Below, piece by piece: positions 55,449 to 64,000 of a stretch of DNA of 64,000 bases (its first letter is position 1; each line of letters opens with the position of its first letter). Location: contig PXAT01000081.1 of NCBI GenBank assembly GCA_003565775.1, positions 1 through 64,000 on the forward strand, written 5' to 3'. The stretch is from Ectothiorhodospiraceae bacterium (lineage in GTDB: Bacteria; Pseudomonadota; Gammaproteobacteria; Nitrococcales; Aquisalimonadaceae). Both the position numbers and the translations under genes were made by a program. The notes under the pieces were generated by a model. It was not told the DNA's origin. It was given only the letters and a program-made list of their open reading frames with translations, and did no database searches.

Positions 55449-56309
55449 TCAGCGCTGCTCCAGCCCCACCATGCCTGCGTAATCGCGGGCGAACTGGGCG
55501 GCGACGCGGCCGCTGCGGGAGCCGCGTTCCAGGGCGTAGCGCAGGGCCCGTTCCCGGGTGTCCGCGGCATGTGTCAGGTTCAGCCCATAGTGCGCCAGCC
55601 AGCCCTCGACGATGTTCAGATAGGCGTCCTGGTCGAAGGGATGGAAGGCGATCCACAGGCCGAAGCGTTCGGACAGGGAGATCCGTTCCTCCACCGCCTC
55701 GCCGTGGTGCAGTTCGCCGTCCACATGGCGGCTGTCGAGATTGTCACGCATGGATTCCGGCAGCAGGTGCCGGCGGTTGGATGTGGCGTAGATCAGCAGA
55801 TTGTCGGGGGCTGCGCTGAGCGAGCCGTCGAGACTGGCCTTTAGCGCCTTGTAGCCCGGATCGTCGGCCTCGAACGAGAGGTCGTCGCAGAACAGGATGA
55901 ACCGCTCCGGCCGATCCGCGATCCGGTCGATGATGAGCGGTAACTCGGTGAGGTCGTCGGGGCGTACCTCGATCAGCCGCAGGCCCTGGTCGGCGTAGGC
56001 GTGCAGCATGGCCTTCACCAGCGACGACTTGCCCGTGCCCCGCGAGCCCCAGAGCAGAGCGTTGTTGGCCGGAAGCCCGGCGACGAACTGCCGGGTGTTG
56101 CGATCGAGCCGCTCCTTCTGCCGATCAACCCGATGCAGACTGTCAGGTGGCACTGCATGCGGGTGATGGACGGTCTCGATGCCGCCGTCCCGCCAGCGAA
56201 AGGCGACGACATGCTCCCAGTCGGGTGGCGAGGCAGCCACGGGCAGCAAGGCCTCGAGGCGACCCAGCAACCGTTCCGCACGCTGCAGCAGAGGCTCCAA
56301 CCCGCTCAT
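55449..56309 (-). CDS. DUF815-family AAA+ ATPase
   Basis: A 286-aa protein. Walker A is LLWGSRGTGKSSLVKAML, Walker B is RFILFCDDLSFE, and a sensor-like LLIYATSNRRHLLPE follows. The family (DUF815) is widespread and functionally uncharacterised. It is 9 bp downstream of the DUF2058 gene and likely in its operon. Its 3' end carries a sequence resembling the dispersed GATCAGCGCTG repeat end. Confidence 0.88.
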   Translation of the reverse strand: MSGLEPLLQRAERLLGRLEALLPVAASPPDWEHVVAFRWRDGGIETVHHPHAVPPDSLHRVDRQKERLDRNTRQFVAGLPANNALLWGSRGTGKSSLVKAMLHAYADQGLRLIEVRPDDLTELPLIIDRIADRPERFILFCDDLSFEADDPGYKALKASLDGSLSAAPDNLLIYATSNRRHLLPESMRDNLDSRHVDGELHHGEAVEERISLSERFGLWIAFHPFDQDAYLNIVEGWLAHYGLNLTHAADTRERALRYALERGSRSGRVAAQFARDYAGMVGLEQR

Positions 56310-56318
56310 GGGCCCGCC

Positions 56319-56866
56319 CTACCAGTCAAGATCGTCCGGAATCGGAAAATCGGCGTAGGCCTCGGCTTCCAGGTCACTGGCGGTGACCTCTGGCCGGTAG
56401 AGGAAGATGTCGGGCGCGCGCTCACTGACCATCAGGGCCGCACCGATCGGCAGCAGGTGGTAACGGTCGCGGTGCTGGACCACGGCCAGCCGTCCCGCGC
56501 TCAGCCCCATCTGCTGTTCCTTTGTGACGTGGATGCGCTTGACCTTGTTGTCCTGGGTAAAATGAAACGGTCGCTCGCCGTTGCGCATGGACAGGGCGTG
56601 CTGTTTGAGCAGATCGTCCACCTGGGCGCGCGCCGCCTTCTCCGCGTCCTGCTGATGGCGCTGCTGATTCAGTTGCCGGTCCCGTTCCTTGCGTGCGGTG
56701 CGCGCGGCTTCCGCGTCCGCGCGGGCCGCCGCGGTCTGCGCCTCGACCTCTGTGCGCTCGCCCTTCTTGCGCCGGTTGCGGCCCTTGCGGGCGGCGCGGT
56801 CGGCGTCCTTGACCGCCTTGGCGTCGGCCAGGCCGGTCTTCAGTAGCTGGTCCCGCAGTGCATCGC

Positions 56867-56870
<4 letters not shown>
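56319..56870 (-). CDS. DUF2058-family protein (YaiL-like)
   Basis: A 183-aa protein. The N-terminal half is a highly charged Lys/Arg/Glu/Ala helix (residues about 5-90), followed by a small folded domain (FHFTQDNKVKRIHVTKEQQMGLSAGRLAVVQHRDRYHLLP). This matches the DUF2058 nucleoprotein/polynucleotide-associated family of gammaproteobacteria; the function is unclear. It overlaps the antiporter stop by 4 bp. Confidence 0.88.
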
Positions 56871-58606
<1,736 letters not shown>

Positions 58607-58869
58607 GGCGGTCGGGTCCCCTGCGCAACGGCCATGGCTGCGCCCACATGATTCATTCAGGTAAGCACCTGCCTGCTCGTGTCCCGGGCGCATTTTCCGA
58701 AGCCGGTGCGCGTCGCCTGGCTGCAGATGACTGCGGCCCTGCCCGGTCGCGACATGCCTCGGGGGAAATGCGGACGCCGGCACCGGCGTGTGAGTAGAGC
58801 GGTGCTTCCGCAAGAGTTTGGGGTCAGTATACCGGACCAAGCGCCGGAGACAGGACGCGGGAACCGGAC

Positions 58870-58897
58870 AAAAAAACGCCCGCGTGAAGCGGGCGTT
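58870..58897 (-). terminator. Intrinsic terminator of phaP
   Basis: Read on the minus strand: a 9-bp stem AACGCCCGC / GCGGGCGTT with a 5-nt loop, followed by seven T. It begins 25 bp after the phaP stop. Confidence 0.9.
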
Positions 58898-58922
58898 CGG
58901 ATCATGCGGTCGGACAAGGGAC

Positions 58923-59324
58923 TCAGGCGGTCTTCTTGCTCGCCGCACGGCTGGCAGGCGACGCGGCCTTGCGCACCGTTTTCTCGGCCTTGGCCTCGAC
59001 CGTCTTGACCGACTCGGCAGTCAGGCCCTGGACCTGGCTGGCGTAGTCCTGCTGGATCTTGGTCAGCGTGCTGGCATCCTGGTTGGCACGCTCGCCCAGG
59101 GTCTTCAGCAGTTCCGTCTGGCTGCTGATCAGCGCCTGCGGATCCTGCACGCCCTGAACCGCACGCAGGTGATTCAGGCCCAGTTCCGTGTAGCCGCGCA
59201 GGGCTTCGACATGGAACTCGGTCAGGCTCGCGAGATGCTCGACGTAGGCCTCCTGCATCTTGCGCACCGGTGCCGTGACACCTTCCATCTGCTTGCTCAT
59301 GTTTCCAAAGATTTCGCTGTACAT
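58923..59324 (-). CDS. phaP: Phasin family protein
   Basis: A 133-aa, almost wholly helical protein (MYSEIFGNMSKQMEG, PVRKMQEAYVEHLASLTEF, helix through LKTLGERANQDASTLTKIQQDYASQVQGL) ending in an Ala/Lys-rich tail typical of PHA granule-coating phasins. It lies 14 kb from the pha locus but is the expected partner. I used the second of two adjacent ATGs (59324) because GGAGG is 6 bases away. Its promoter has TGC-rich direct repeats that PhaR could bind, and it has its own terminator. Confidence 0.88.
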   Translation of the reverse strand: MYSEIFGNMSKQMEGVTAPVRKMQEAYVEHLASLTEFHVEALRGYTELGLNHLRAVQGVQDPQALISSQTELLKTLGERANQDASTLTKIQQDYASQVQGLTAESVKTVEAKAEKTVRKAASPASRAASKKTA

Positions 59325-59344
59325 CATCAACCTCCGACAGATCT

Positions 59345-59395
59345 GCTGTTTGTGCGGTGCAATATAGCAGTGCGAATGGTGCGATGCAATATACT
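59345..59395 (-). promoter_or_regulatory. phaP promoter with direct repeats
   Basis: On the minus strand: TTGCAT (59384-59389), 17 bp, TATATT (59361-59366). The unit TATATTGCA[TC]CGCAC occurs twice, 27 bp apart, once over each hexamer region, followed by AAACAGCAG. TGC/GCA richness fits a PhaR operator. Confidence 0.55.
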
Positions 59396-59647
59396 GCTTT
59401 CGGGGGGCTGCCGGGGCGATTGGCCAGAGTCGCTCTGGCTGCGTATCCTTGACGGCTGCTGTCGGGGGCGGGTGCACACGCGCGCTGCAATGTGTCCCGC
59501 CGCTACGCCGAGCCCGGACATGGCCAGGTCCCCGGGATCTGGCCACCGCATCGCCAATCAGTCACTTTCTGCTCCAGGGATCCATGCGGCATCCGGCCGC
59601 GAGGATGCTGATGCAGGAAGTCCCGGTTTCACGCAGGAGGTTATGCC
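59396..59647. other. Divergent spacer between phaP and the KamA-like gene
   Basis: With the phaP promoter this makes 323 bp between the two starts. Only low-complexity frames are seen. The last 15 bp contain the strong AGGAGG of the radical SAM gene. No further element is recognised. Confidence 0.45.
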
Positions 59648-61012
59648 GTGAGTTCTACCACCCCGCTTCGCTCCACCGGTGCCACCGACGGCATTCCCGG
59701 CCGCCGCTTTCAGGTCTTTACGGCCCGCAACCTGGCCCAGATCCCGGGGCTTTCCCGCCTGTCCGCCGAGCAGCGGTTCGCGATGGAGGTCGTCGCCAGC
59801 GTCCTGCCGTTCCGGGTCAACGAGTACGTGGTTAACGAATTGATCGACTGGGATCGGGTGCCGGATGATCCGATTTTCCAGCTGGTCTTCCCGCAGCGGG
59901 ACATGCTGGCGCCGGACAGTTTCGGGCGCATGGCCGATGCGCTGCGCAATGACGCCGATCGCGCCACGATCCAGCTGCTGGCGCGGGAGATCCGCGGCAC
60001 GCTGAATCCGCACCCGGCGGGCCAGATGGACCTGAACGTCCCCGAGCACCAGGGCGAGACCGTGGAGGGCATGCAGCACAAGTACCGCGAGACGGTGCTG
60101 TTCTTCCCCAGTCAGGGCCAGGTCTGTCATTCCTACTGCACCTTCTGTTTCCGCTGGGCCCAGTTTGTCGGCGACAAGGAGCTGCGCTTCGCCTCCAACG
60201 AGGCCGACAGCCTGATCGACTATCTGCGCAGTCACCCGCGGGTCAGCGATCTGCTGATGACCGGCGGCGACCCGATGGTCATGAAGACGCGCAACCTGGC
60301 GCAGTATCTGGAGCCGCTGTTGCAGCCCGAACTGGCCCATGTGCAGACGGTGCGGATCGGTACCAAGGCGCTGACTTTCTGGCCGTATCGCTTTGTCACC
60401 GACAAGGACGCCGACGACTTGCTGCGGCTGCTGGAGCGGCTGTCCGAGAGCGGCCGGCATGTGGCCATCATGGCGCATTACAACCATCCGCAGGAGTTGT
60501 CGACACCGATCGCCGAGGAGGCGATCCGGCGGCTGCGCGACACCGGCGCGGAAATCCGCTCCCAGGGACCGTTGCTGAACCACATCAACAACGATCCGCG
60601 GGACTGGGCCGCGTTGTGGCGCAAGCAGGTGCGCCTCGGCATCATTCCCTATTACATGTTCGTGGAACGGGATACCGGGGCCCGGCGCTACTTCGAGGTA
60701 CCTCTGGCGCGGGCCTGGGAGGTCTATCGCGAGGCCATGAAGCAGGTGTCGGGGCTGGGGCGCACCGCGCGCGGGCCGTCCATGAGTGCGGATCCCGGCA
60801 AGGTCGAGATCCAGGGCGTGACCGAAGTGCAGGGCGAGAAGGTGTTCGTGCTGCGCTTCATCCAGGGGCGCAATCCCGACTGGGTGCAGCGGCCGTTCTT
60901 CGCCCGTTTCGATGCGGAAGCCACCTGGCTGAACCATCTGCAACCGGCGTTCGGCGAGAAGGAGTTTTTCTTCGAAGCTGAGTACCGACAGATGCTGGCG
61001 CAGGCGGGTTAA
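59648..61012 (+). CDS. KamA-family radical SAM protein
   Basis: A 454-aa protein related to lysine 2,3-aminomutase. The radical SAM cluster motif is CHSYCTFCFR (CxxxCxxC), followed by LLMTGGDPMVMKT, RIGTKALTFWPYRF and MAHYNHPQE. The C-terminal PLP-binding domain includes GIIPYYMFVERDTGARRYFEVPL. Compared with classical KamA the motif continues RWAQFVGD rather than RKR or RRR, which marks a separate subfamily with unknown substrate. GTG start at 59648 behind AGGAGG, 8 bases away. EF-P modification (EpmB) is unlikely because that enzyme is shorter. Confidence 0.85.
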   Translation: MSSTTPLRSTGATDGIPGRRFQVFTARNLAQIPGLSRLSAEQRFAMEVVASVLPFRVNEYVVNELIDWDRVPDDPIFQLVFPQRDMLAPDSFGRMADALRNDADRATIQLLAREIRGTLNPHPAGQMDLNVPEHQGETVEGMQHKYRETVLFFPSQGQVCHSYCTFCFRWAQFVGDKELRFASNEADSLIDYLRSHPRVSDLLMTGGDPMVMKTRNLAQYLEPLLQPELAHVQTVRIGTKALTFWPYRFVTDKDADDLLRLLERLSESGRHVAIMAHYNHPQELSTPIAEEAIRRLRDTGAEIRSQGPLLNHINNDPRDWAALWRKQVRLGIIPYYMFVERDTGARRYFEVPLARAWEVYREAMKQVSGLGRTARGPSMSADPGKVEIQGVTEVQGEKVFVLRFIQGRNPDWVQRPFFARFDAEATWLNHLQPAFGEKEFFFEAEYRQMLAQAG

Positions 61013-61014
61013 GC

Positions 61015-61096
61015 AAACACTGGTTCATTCACGGGTCTGGGTTGGCTTCCGCATTTTTTCCGAGGCAAGGCGCGGAAATAGATCGGTGTTTCCCCG
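61015..61096. repeat. MITE-like element after the KamA-like gene
   Basis: Terminal inverted repeats AAACACTGGTTCATT (61015-61029) and, read in reverse, AAACACCGATCTATT near 61092 (11 of 15 match by eye) flank about 50 bp that include GGCAAGGCGCGGAAAT. It starts 3 bp after the stop codon. Similar ends occur at 2971, 7264, 16893, 42645, 50919 and 61228. Confidence 0.6.
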
Positions 61097-61100
61097 GGGA

Positions 61101-61158
61101 CGGGTTTACGGCGGTCCCGGAGAGGGGATGCCTTACCCCGGCTGAGCACCACATCGTG
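61101..61158. repeat. Mosaic intergenic repeat, copy C (terminal module only)
   Basis: CGGGTTTACGGCGGTCCCGG followed by ATGCCTTACCCCGGCTGAGCACCACATCGTG matches the end module of copies A and B. It is joined directly to the MITE-like element at 61015-61096. Confidence 0.75.
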
Positions 61159-61254
61159 AGTGTGGCACTCGAACCGAATGCCCTGGCCGGCTGCCCGAAA
61201 CCGGTCTCGGGCGCGGCGTGGGCATCAGTCAGCGTTTCCCTGAGAGGGTCGCTG

Positions 61255-61710
61255 TCAGCCCTGATAGCGGGCCAGCAGGGAGAGGATCAGCGCGGCCACC
61301 ACCAGCAGGGTCAGCAGCGCCCGCAGATTGCGGAACCATGAGGGTAGCTCCAGGCGCAGCAGATCGACGATGAGCTGGCCGACGAAACAGACCGCCAGCA
61401 GCGCGATGCCGGGGCCGAGGGGTAGCAGCAGCGCCATCCAGGCCAGCAAGGCCGGCACCACGCTGACGATATACCGGTTGCGGTCGGCGTCGACGTCGCG
61501 CAGGGCAAGGCCCCAGTGAATGCCGCCGAGGAATGACAGGATGACTGCACCGTAGGTGGCAACCGCGTGCAGGACCCAGTCCGCAGTGTCACCACCGCCG
61601 AGTATCCAGGCCCAGATCGCACCCAGCACAAAGGGCAGCACGCCGCCCAGACCGAGCCAGGTGGCGGTGCGTCGGGTCTGCGGGTCGGTCGGGCGAGCCA
61701 GGTCGTTCAT
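61255..61710 (-). CDS. DUF3429 membrane protein
   Basis: A 151-aa protein with about five membrane helices: LGLGGVLPFVLGAIWAWIL, HAVATYGAVILSFLGGIHWGLAL, YIVSVVPALLAWMALLLPLG, IALLAVCFVGQLIVDLL and ALLTLLVVAALILSLL. The GAVILSFLGGIHWG stretch is the hallmark of DUF3429 inner-membrane proteins of unknown function. It is 13 bp downstream of folX. Confidence 0.88.
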   Translation of the reverse strand: MNDLARPTDPQTRRTATWLGLGGVLPFVLGAIWAWILGGGDTADWVLHAVATYGAVILSFLGGIHWGLALRDVDADRNRYIVSVVPALLAWMALLLPLGPGIALLAVCFVGQLIVDLLRLELPSWFRNLRALLTLLVVAALILSLLARYQG

Positions 61711-61723
61711 TGATGTGGGCCGG

Positions 61724-62158
61724 TCAGCCGTCCGTTTCGCTGCGATGGGAGCTCATGGTCAGGGACACCGAGTCGGCAAAGCGCAGCGCGTGGGGTTTGT
61801 CCACCTCCACCTCGGCGCGCTCGACTGCCGGATGTTCCATGGCACAGTTGAGCACGTCATGGACCAGCTTTTCCAGCAGCAGGAAGCGGTTGCTTTCGAC
61901 CAGCTGGATGATGCGCTTGGTGACGACCTTGTAGTTGAGCGCCTGTTCCGGCTGGTCGGAGCGTGCGGCGCGCAGGGCGTCGTACTCGATCAGAACGTTG
62001 ATCACCACGTCCTGAAGCTTTTCCTGTTCTTCCGGATTGAAGCCGATGTACGTGCGCAGTCGCAGCGCCTTGACCCGGATGCGGGAGCGTTCCAGGACCT
62101 GCCCTTCGGTTCTGGTAATGCCGCTGTCGCTGGTCGGGGCCGCCATCGGATCAGCCAC
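61724..62158 (-). CDS. folX: Dihydroneopterin triphosphate 2'-epimerase FolX
   Basis: A 144-aa FolB/FolX-fold protein. [61 protein letters not shown] and [18 protein letters not shown] match FolX better than FolB. It epimerises dihydroneopterin triphosphate, on the route to tetrahydromonapterin. It overlaps folE by 8 bp, so GTP cyclohydrolase and epimerase are made together. The first 25 residues are a nonconserved leader; a later start is possible. Confidence 0.9.
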   Translation of the reverse strand: MADPMAAPTSDSGITRTEGQVLERSRIRVKALRLRTYIGFNPEEQEKLQDVVINVLIEYDALRAARSDQPEQALNYKVVTKRIIQLVESNRFLLLEKLVHDVLNCAMEHPAVERAEVEVDKPHALRFADSVSLTMSSHRSETDG

Positions 62159-62705
62159 GGATCAGCTGCAGGAATTCGTTGCGCGTCGACTGCGATTCGC
62201 GAAACGCGCCGAGCATCACCGAGGTGCTCATCGACGAGTTCTGCTTGCCGACACCGCGCATCATCATGCACATGTGCCGCGCGGTGATCTGCACCGCGAC
62301 GCCGCGGGCGCTGGTCGCCTCCAGCAGTGCTTCGGCGATTTCGCGGGTCATGTTCTCCTGGATCTGCAGGCGGCGGGCGAACATGTCGACGATGCGCGCG
62401 ATCTTGGACAGGCCGATAACCTTGCCGTTGGGCAGATAGGCCACGTTGGCGTGACCGATGAACGGCAGCAGGTGATGCTCGCACAACGAGTAGAATTCGA
62501 TGTCGCGGACAATCACCATCTCGTCGCTGTCGGAGGTGAACACCGCCTCGTTGACCAGCGTGTCCAGATCCTGATGATAGCCGCGCGTCAGAAAGCGGAA
62601 GGCCTCGGCCGCGCGTGCCGGTGTCTTGACCAGACCTTCACGTTCGACATCCTCGCCGATGGCGGTGATGATCTGGGAAAAACACTGGTCCATGTCCTTG
62701 CTCAT
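62151..62705 (-). CDS. folE: GTP cyclohydrolase I
   Basis: A 184-aa zinc enzyme opening GTP to 7,8-dihydroneopterin triphosphate. Zinc ligands are in [14 protein letters not shown] (Cys, His) and [15 protein letters not shown] (Cys). [24 protein letters not shown] is canonical. It is first of folE-folX-DUF3429 on the minus strand. Confidence 0.96.
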   Translation of the reverse strand: MSKDMDQCFSQIITAIGEDVEREGLVKTPARAAEAFRFLTRGYHQDLDTLVNEAVFTSDSDEMVIVRDIEFYSLCEHHLLPFIGHANVAYLPNGKVIGLSKIARIVDMFARRLQIQENMTREIAEALLEATSARGVAVQITARHMCMMMRGVGKQNSSMSTSVMLGAFRESQSTRNEFLQLIRG

Positions 62706-62745
62706 CCGGTCCGTCCCCTGGGCATATAGCTTTCGATAGCCGCAT

Positions 62746-62767
62746 TACAACTTATACATACGTTGTA
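62746..62767. promoter_or_regulatory. Inverted repeat between folE and the 5-oxoprolinase gene
   Basis: TACAAC-TTATACATAC-GTTGTA: perfect 6-bp arms around 10 bp, in a locally AT-rich divergent promoter region. Possible regulator site; no family can be assigned. Confidence 0.35.
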
Positions 62768-62864
62768 CACAAATGTTTCATTACCGTTCGCACGGTGTTC
62801 GCGACATGTCATTTCGCCATGTTAACGGATCGACCGGTCGGACGCGCGCGACAGGAGCCCCGTT

Positions 62865-64000
62865 TTGCCGAACGAGAGCAACGCCGAGACCGAGGGCTGG
62901 GATTTCTGGATCGATCGCGGGGGCACCTTTACCGATGTGGTGGCGCGCGATCCGACCGGCCGCCTGTTCAGTCGCAAGCTGCTGTCGGACAATCCGGAAC
63001 AGTATGCGGATGCCGCGGTCGAGGGAATTCGACGCGGTCTCGGGCTGACCGGCGACGATCCGATCCCGACACAGCGTCTGGCGCGGGTCCGCATGGGCAC
63101 CACAGTGGCGACCAACGCGCTGCTGGAGCGACAGGGTGCGGATACCGTGCTGCTGATCACGCGTGGTTTCGGCGATGCGCTGCGCATCGGATATCAGGCG
63201 AGACCGGATATCTTCGCTCTGGATATCCGTTTGCCGGAGCAATTGCAGAGGCAGACGCTGGAAGTGGACGAACGGGTCGCCGCCGACGGCGAGATCCTGC
63301 GACCGCTGGCCGAGGACCGACTACAGGCCGACCTCGAGGGACTGCATCGGCAGGGGTTCCGGGCGTGTGCCATCGTGTTTCTGCATGGCTACCGCTACCC
63401 GGAGCATGAGCGCCGTGCCGCGGCGCTCGCCCGCGCTGCCGGTTTCACCCAGATCAGTACCTCGCATGCGGTCAGCCCGCTGATCCGCTTCGTCTCGCGC
63501 GGCGATACCACCGTGGTCGACGCTTATCTGTCGCCGGTGCTGAGACACCATGCGCGCAGCCTGCGTGATGCGCTGGGGCAGACGCCGCTGCAGTTCATGA
63601 AATCGGACGGCACGCTGACCGATGCGGATCACTTCCAGGGCCGCGACGCGATCCTGTCCGGTCCGGCCGGCGGTATCGTCAGTTGCATGCGTACCGCGCA
63701 ACTCGCGGGCTTCGATCGCGTCATCGGGTTCGACATGGGGGGCACGTCCACCGACGTGTCGCATTTCCGCGGCGACTTCGAGCGCAGTTCCGAGACCGTC
63801 GTGGCCGGGATCCGCATGCGGATCCCGATGCTGCAGATCCATACCGTCGCGGCCGGCGGCGGATCCTGCCTGGACTTCGACGGCAGCCGCTTCCGGGTCG
63901 GGCCGCGCTCTGCCGGCGCCAATCCGGGGCCGACCTGCTACCGCCGTGGCGGGCCGCTGACCGTGACCGACTGCAACGTCCTGCTGGGCAAGCTGCAGCC
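62865..64000 (+). CDS. 5-oxoprolinase / hydantoinase A-type protein (partial, 3' end outside window)
   Basis: Open from TTG 62865 to the window end (378 codons so far). The product begins [26 protein letters not shown] is 7 bases upstream of the TTG. HyuA/OXPase motifs: [15 protein letters not shown] (ATP-binding loop), [39 protein letters not shown] and [12 protein letters not shown]. The [11 protein letters not shown] end is typical of the large single-chain 5-oxoprolinase (about 1200 aa), which hydrolyses 5-oxoproline with ATP. Easily missed because it has no early ATG. Confidence 0.88.
   Translation, partial: MPNESNAETEGWDFWIDRGGTFTDVVARDPTGRLFSRKLLSDNPEQYADAAVEGIRRGLGLTGDDPIPTQRLARVRMGTTVATNALLERQGADTVLLITRGFGDALRIGYQARPDIFALDIRLPEQLQRQTLEVDERVAADGEILRPLAEDRLQADLEGLHRQGFRACAIVFLHGYRYPEHERRAAALARAAGFTQISTSHAVSPLIRFVSRGDTTVVDAYLSPVLRHHARSLRDALGQTPLQFMKSDGTLTDADHFQGRDAILSGPAGGIVSCMRTAQLAGFDRVIGFDMGGTSTDVSHFRGDFERSSETVVAGIRMRIPMLQIHTVAAGGGSCLDFDGSRFRVGPRSAGANPGPTCYRRGGPLTVTDCNVLLGKLQ

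Overview
The window is a gene-dense stretch (about 65% G+C by eye) of a Gram-negative gammaproteobacterial chromosome. It carries about 58 protein genes, one tRNA-Lys, several intrinsic terminators and a set of dispersed intergenic repeats. The Tol-Pal operon, BamC, BepA, PtsP, GlrK/QseG/GlrR, FolX and RppH are gammaproteobacterial hallmarks. Calvin-cycle genes (prk, glpX, class I fba, rpe, a cbbR-type regulator, a CbbY-like phosphatase) together with a two-subunit class III PHA synthase (PhaC+PhaE) point to an autotrophic, PHA-storing lineage of the Chromatiales/Ectothiorhodospiraceae type. This placement is inferred from gene content only. I see no insertion sequence, prophage or CRISPR array.

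Layout. 1-9.8 kb: porin 3' end, DksA/TraR-like protein, methyltransferase, HAD phosphatase, rppH-ptsP, the iron-storage pair bfd-bfr behind a Fur-like box, an LpxR-like deacylase with an SDR, and an FmdB-type zinc ribbon. 9.9-17 kb: aspS, msrA, a small basic protein, a LysR regulator with a candidate divergent sRNA, a sirtuin, murI and a cbbY-like gene. 17-22.5 kb: carbon-fixation block (rpe, cbbR, prk, fba, glpX). RuBisCO itself is not in the window. 22.9-28.6 kb: tRNA-Lys and ybgC-tolQ-tolR-tolA-tolB-pal-cpoB. 28.8-35.3 kb: glrK-qseG-glrR and yebC-ruvC-ruvA-ruvB. 35.3-47.7 kb: patatin-fadD, pabB, then the PHA locus phaA-phaR-phaB converging on bepA-phaE-phaC, and a PerM-like protein. 47.7-55 kb: bcp, gcvR, dapA, bamC, purL. 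55.4-64 kb: a DUF815 ATPase, a DUF2058 protein, a CvrA-type antiporter, phaP, a KamA-like radical SAM enzyme, DUF3429, folX-folE and the start of a 5-oxoprolinase that runs off the window.

How the parts fit. The PHA genes make and store polymer: PhaA and PhaB make 3-hydroxybutyryl-CoA, PhaE/PhaC polymerise it, PhaP coats granules and PhaR senses polymer. The promoters in front of phaA, phaB and phaP can be read directly. A nearly identical promoter plus operator stands in front of a roughly 210-nt segment with no credible gene, which contains strong hairpins, a UCUCCUCC stretch and a perfect intrinsic terminator. I read it as a candidate PHA-coregulated small RNA. A second sRNA candidate (about 95 nt, three hairpins, same UCUCCUCC stretch) is divergent from the LysR gene at 13.1 kb. 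These two loci are the most likely undescribed elements. A mosaic intergenic repeat family with a covarying hairpin and a MITE-like inverted-repeat family are the other non-gene signals of note.
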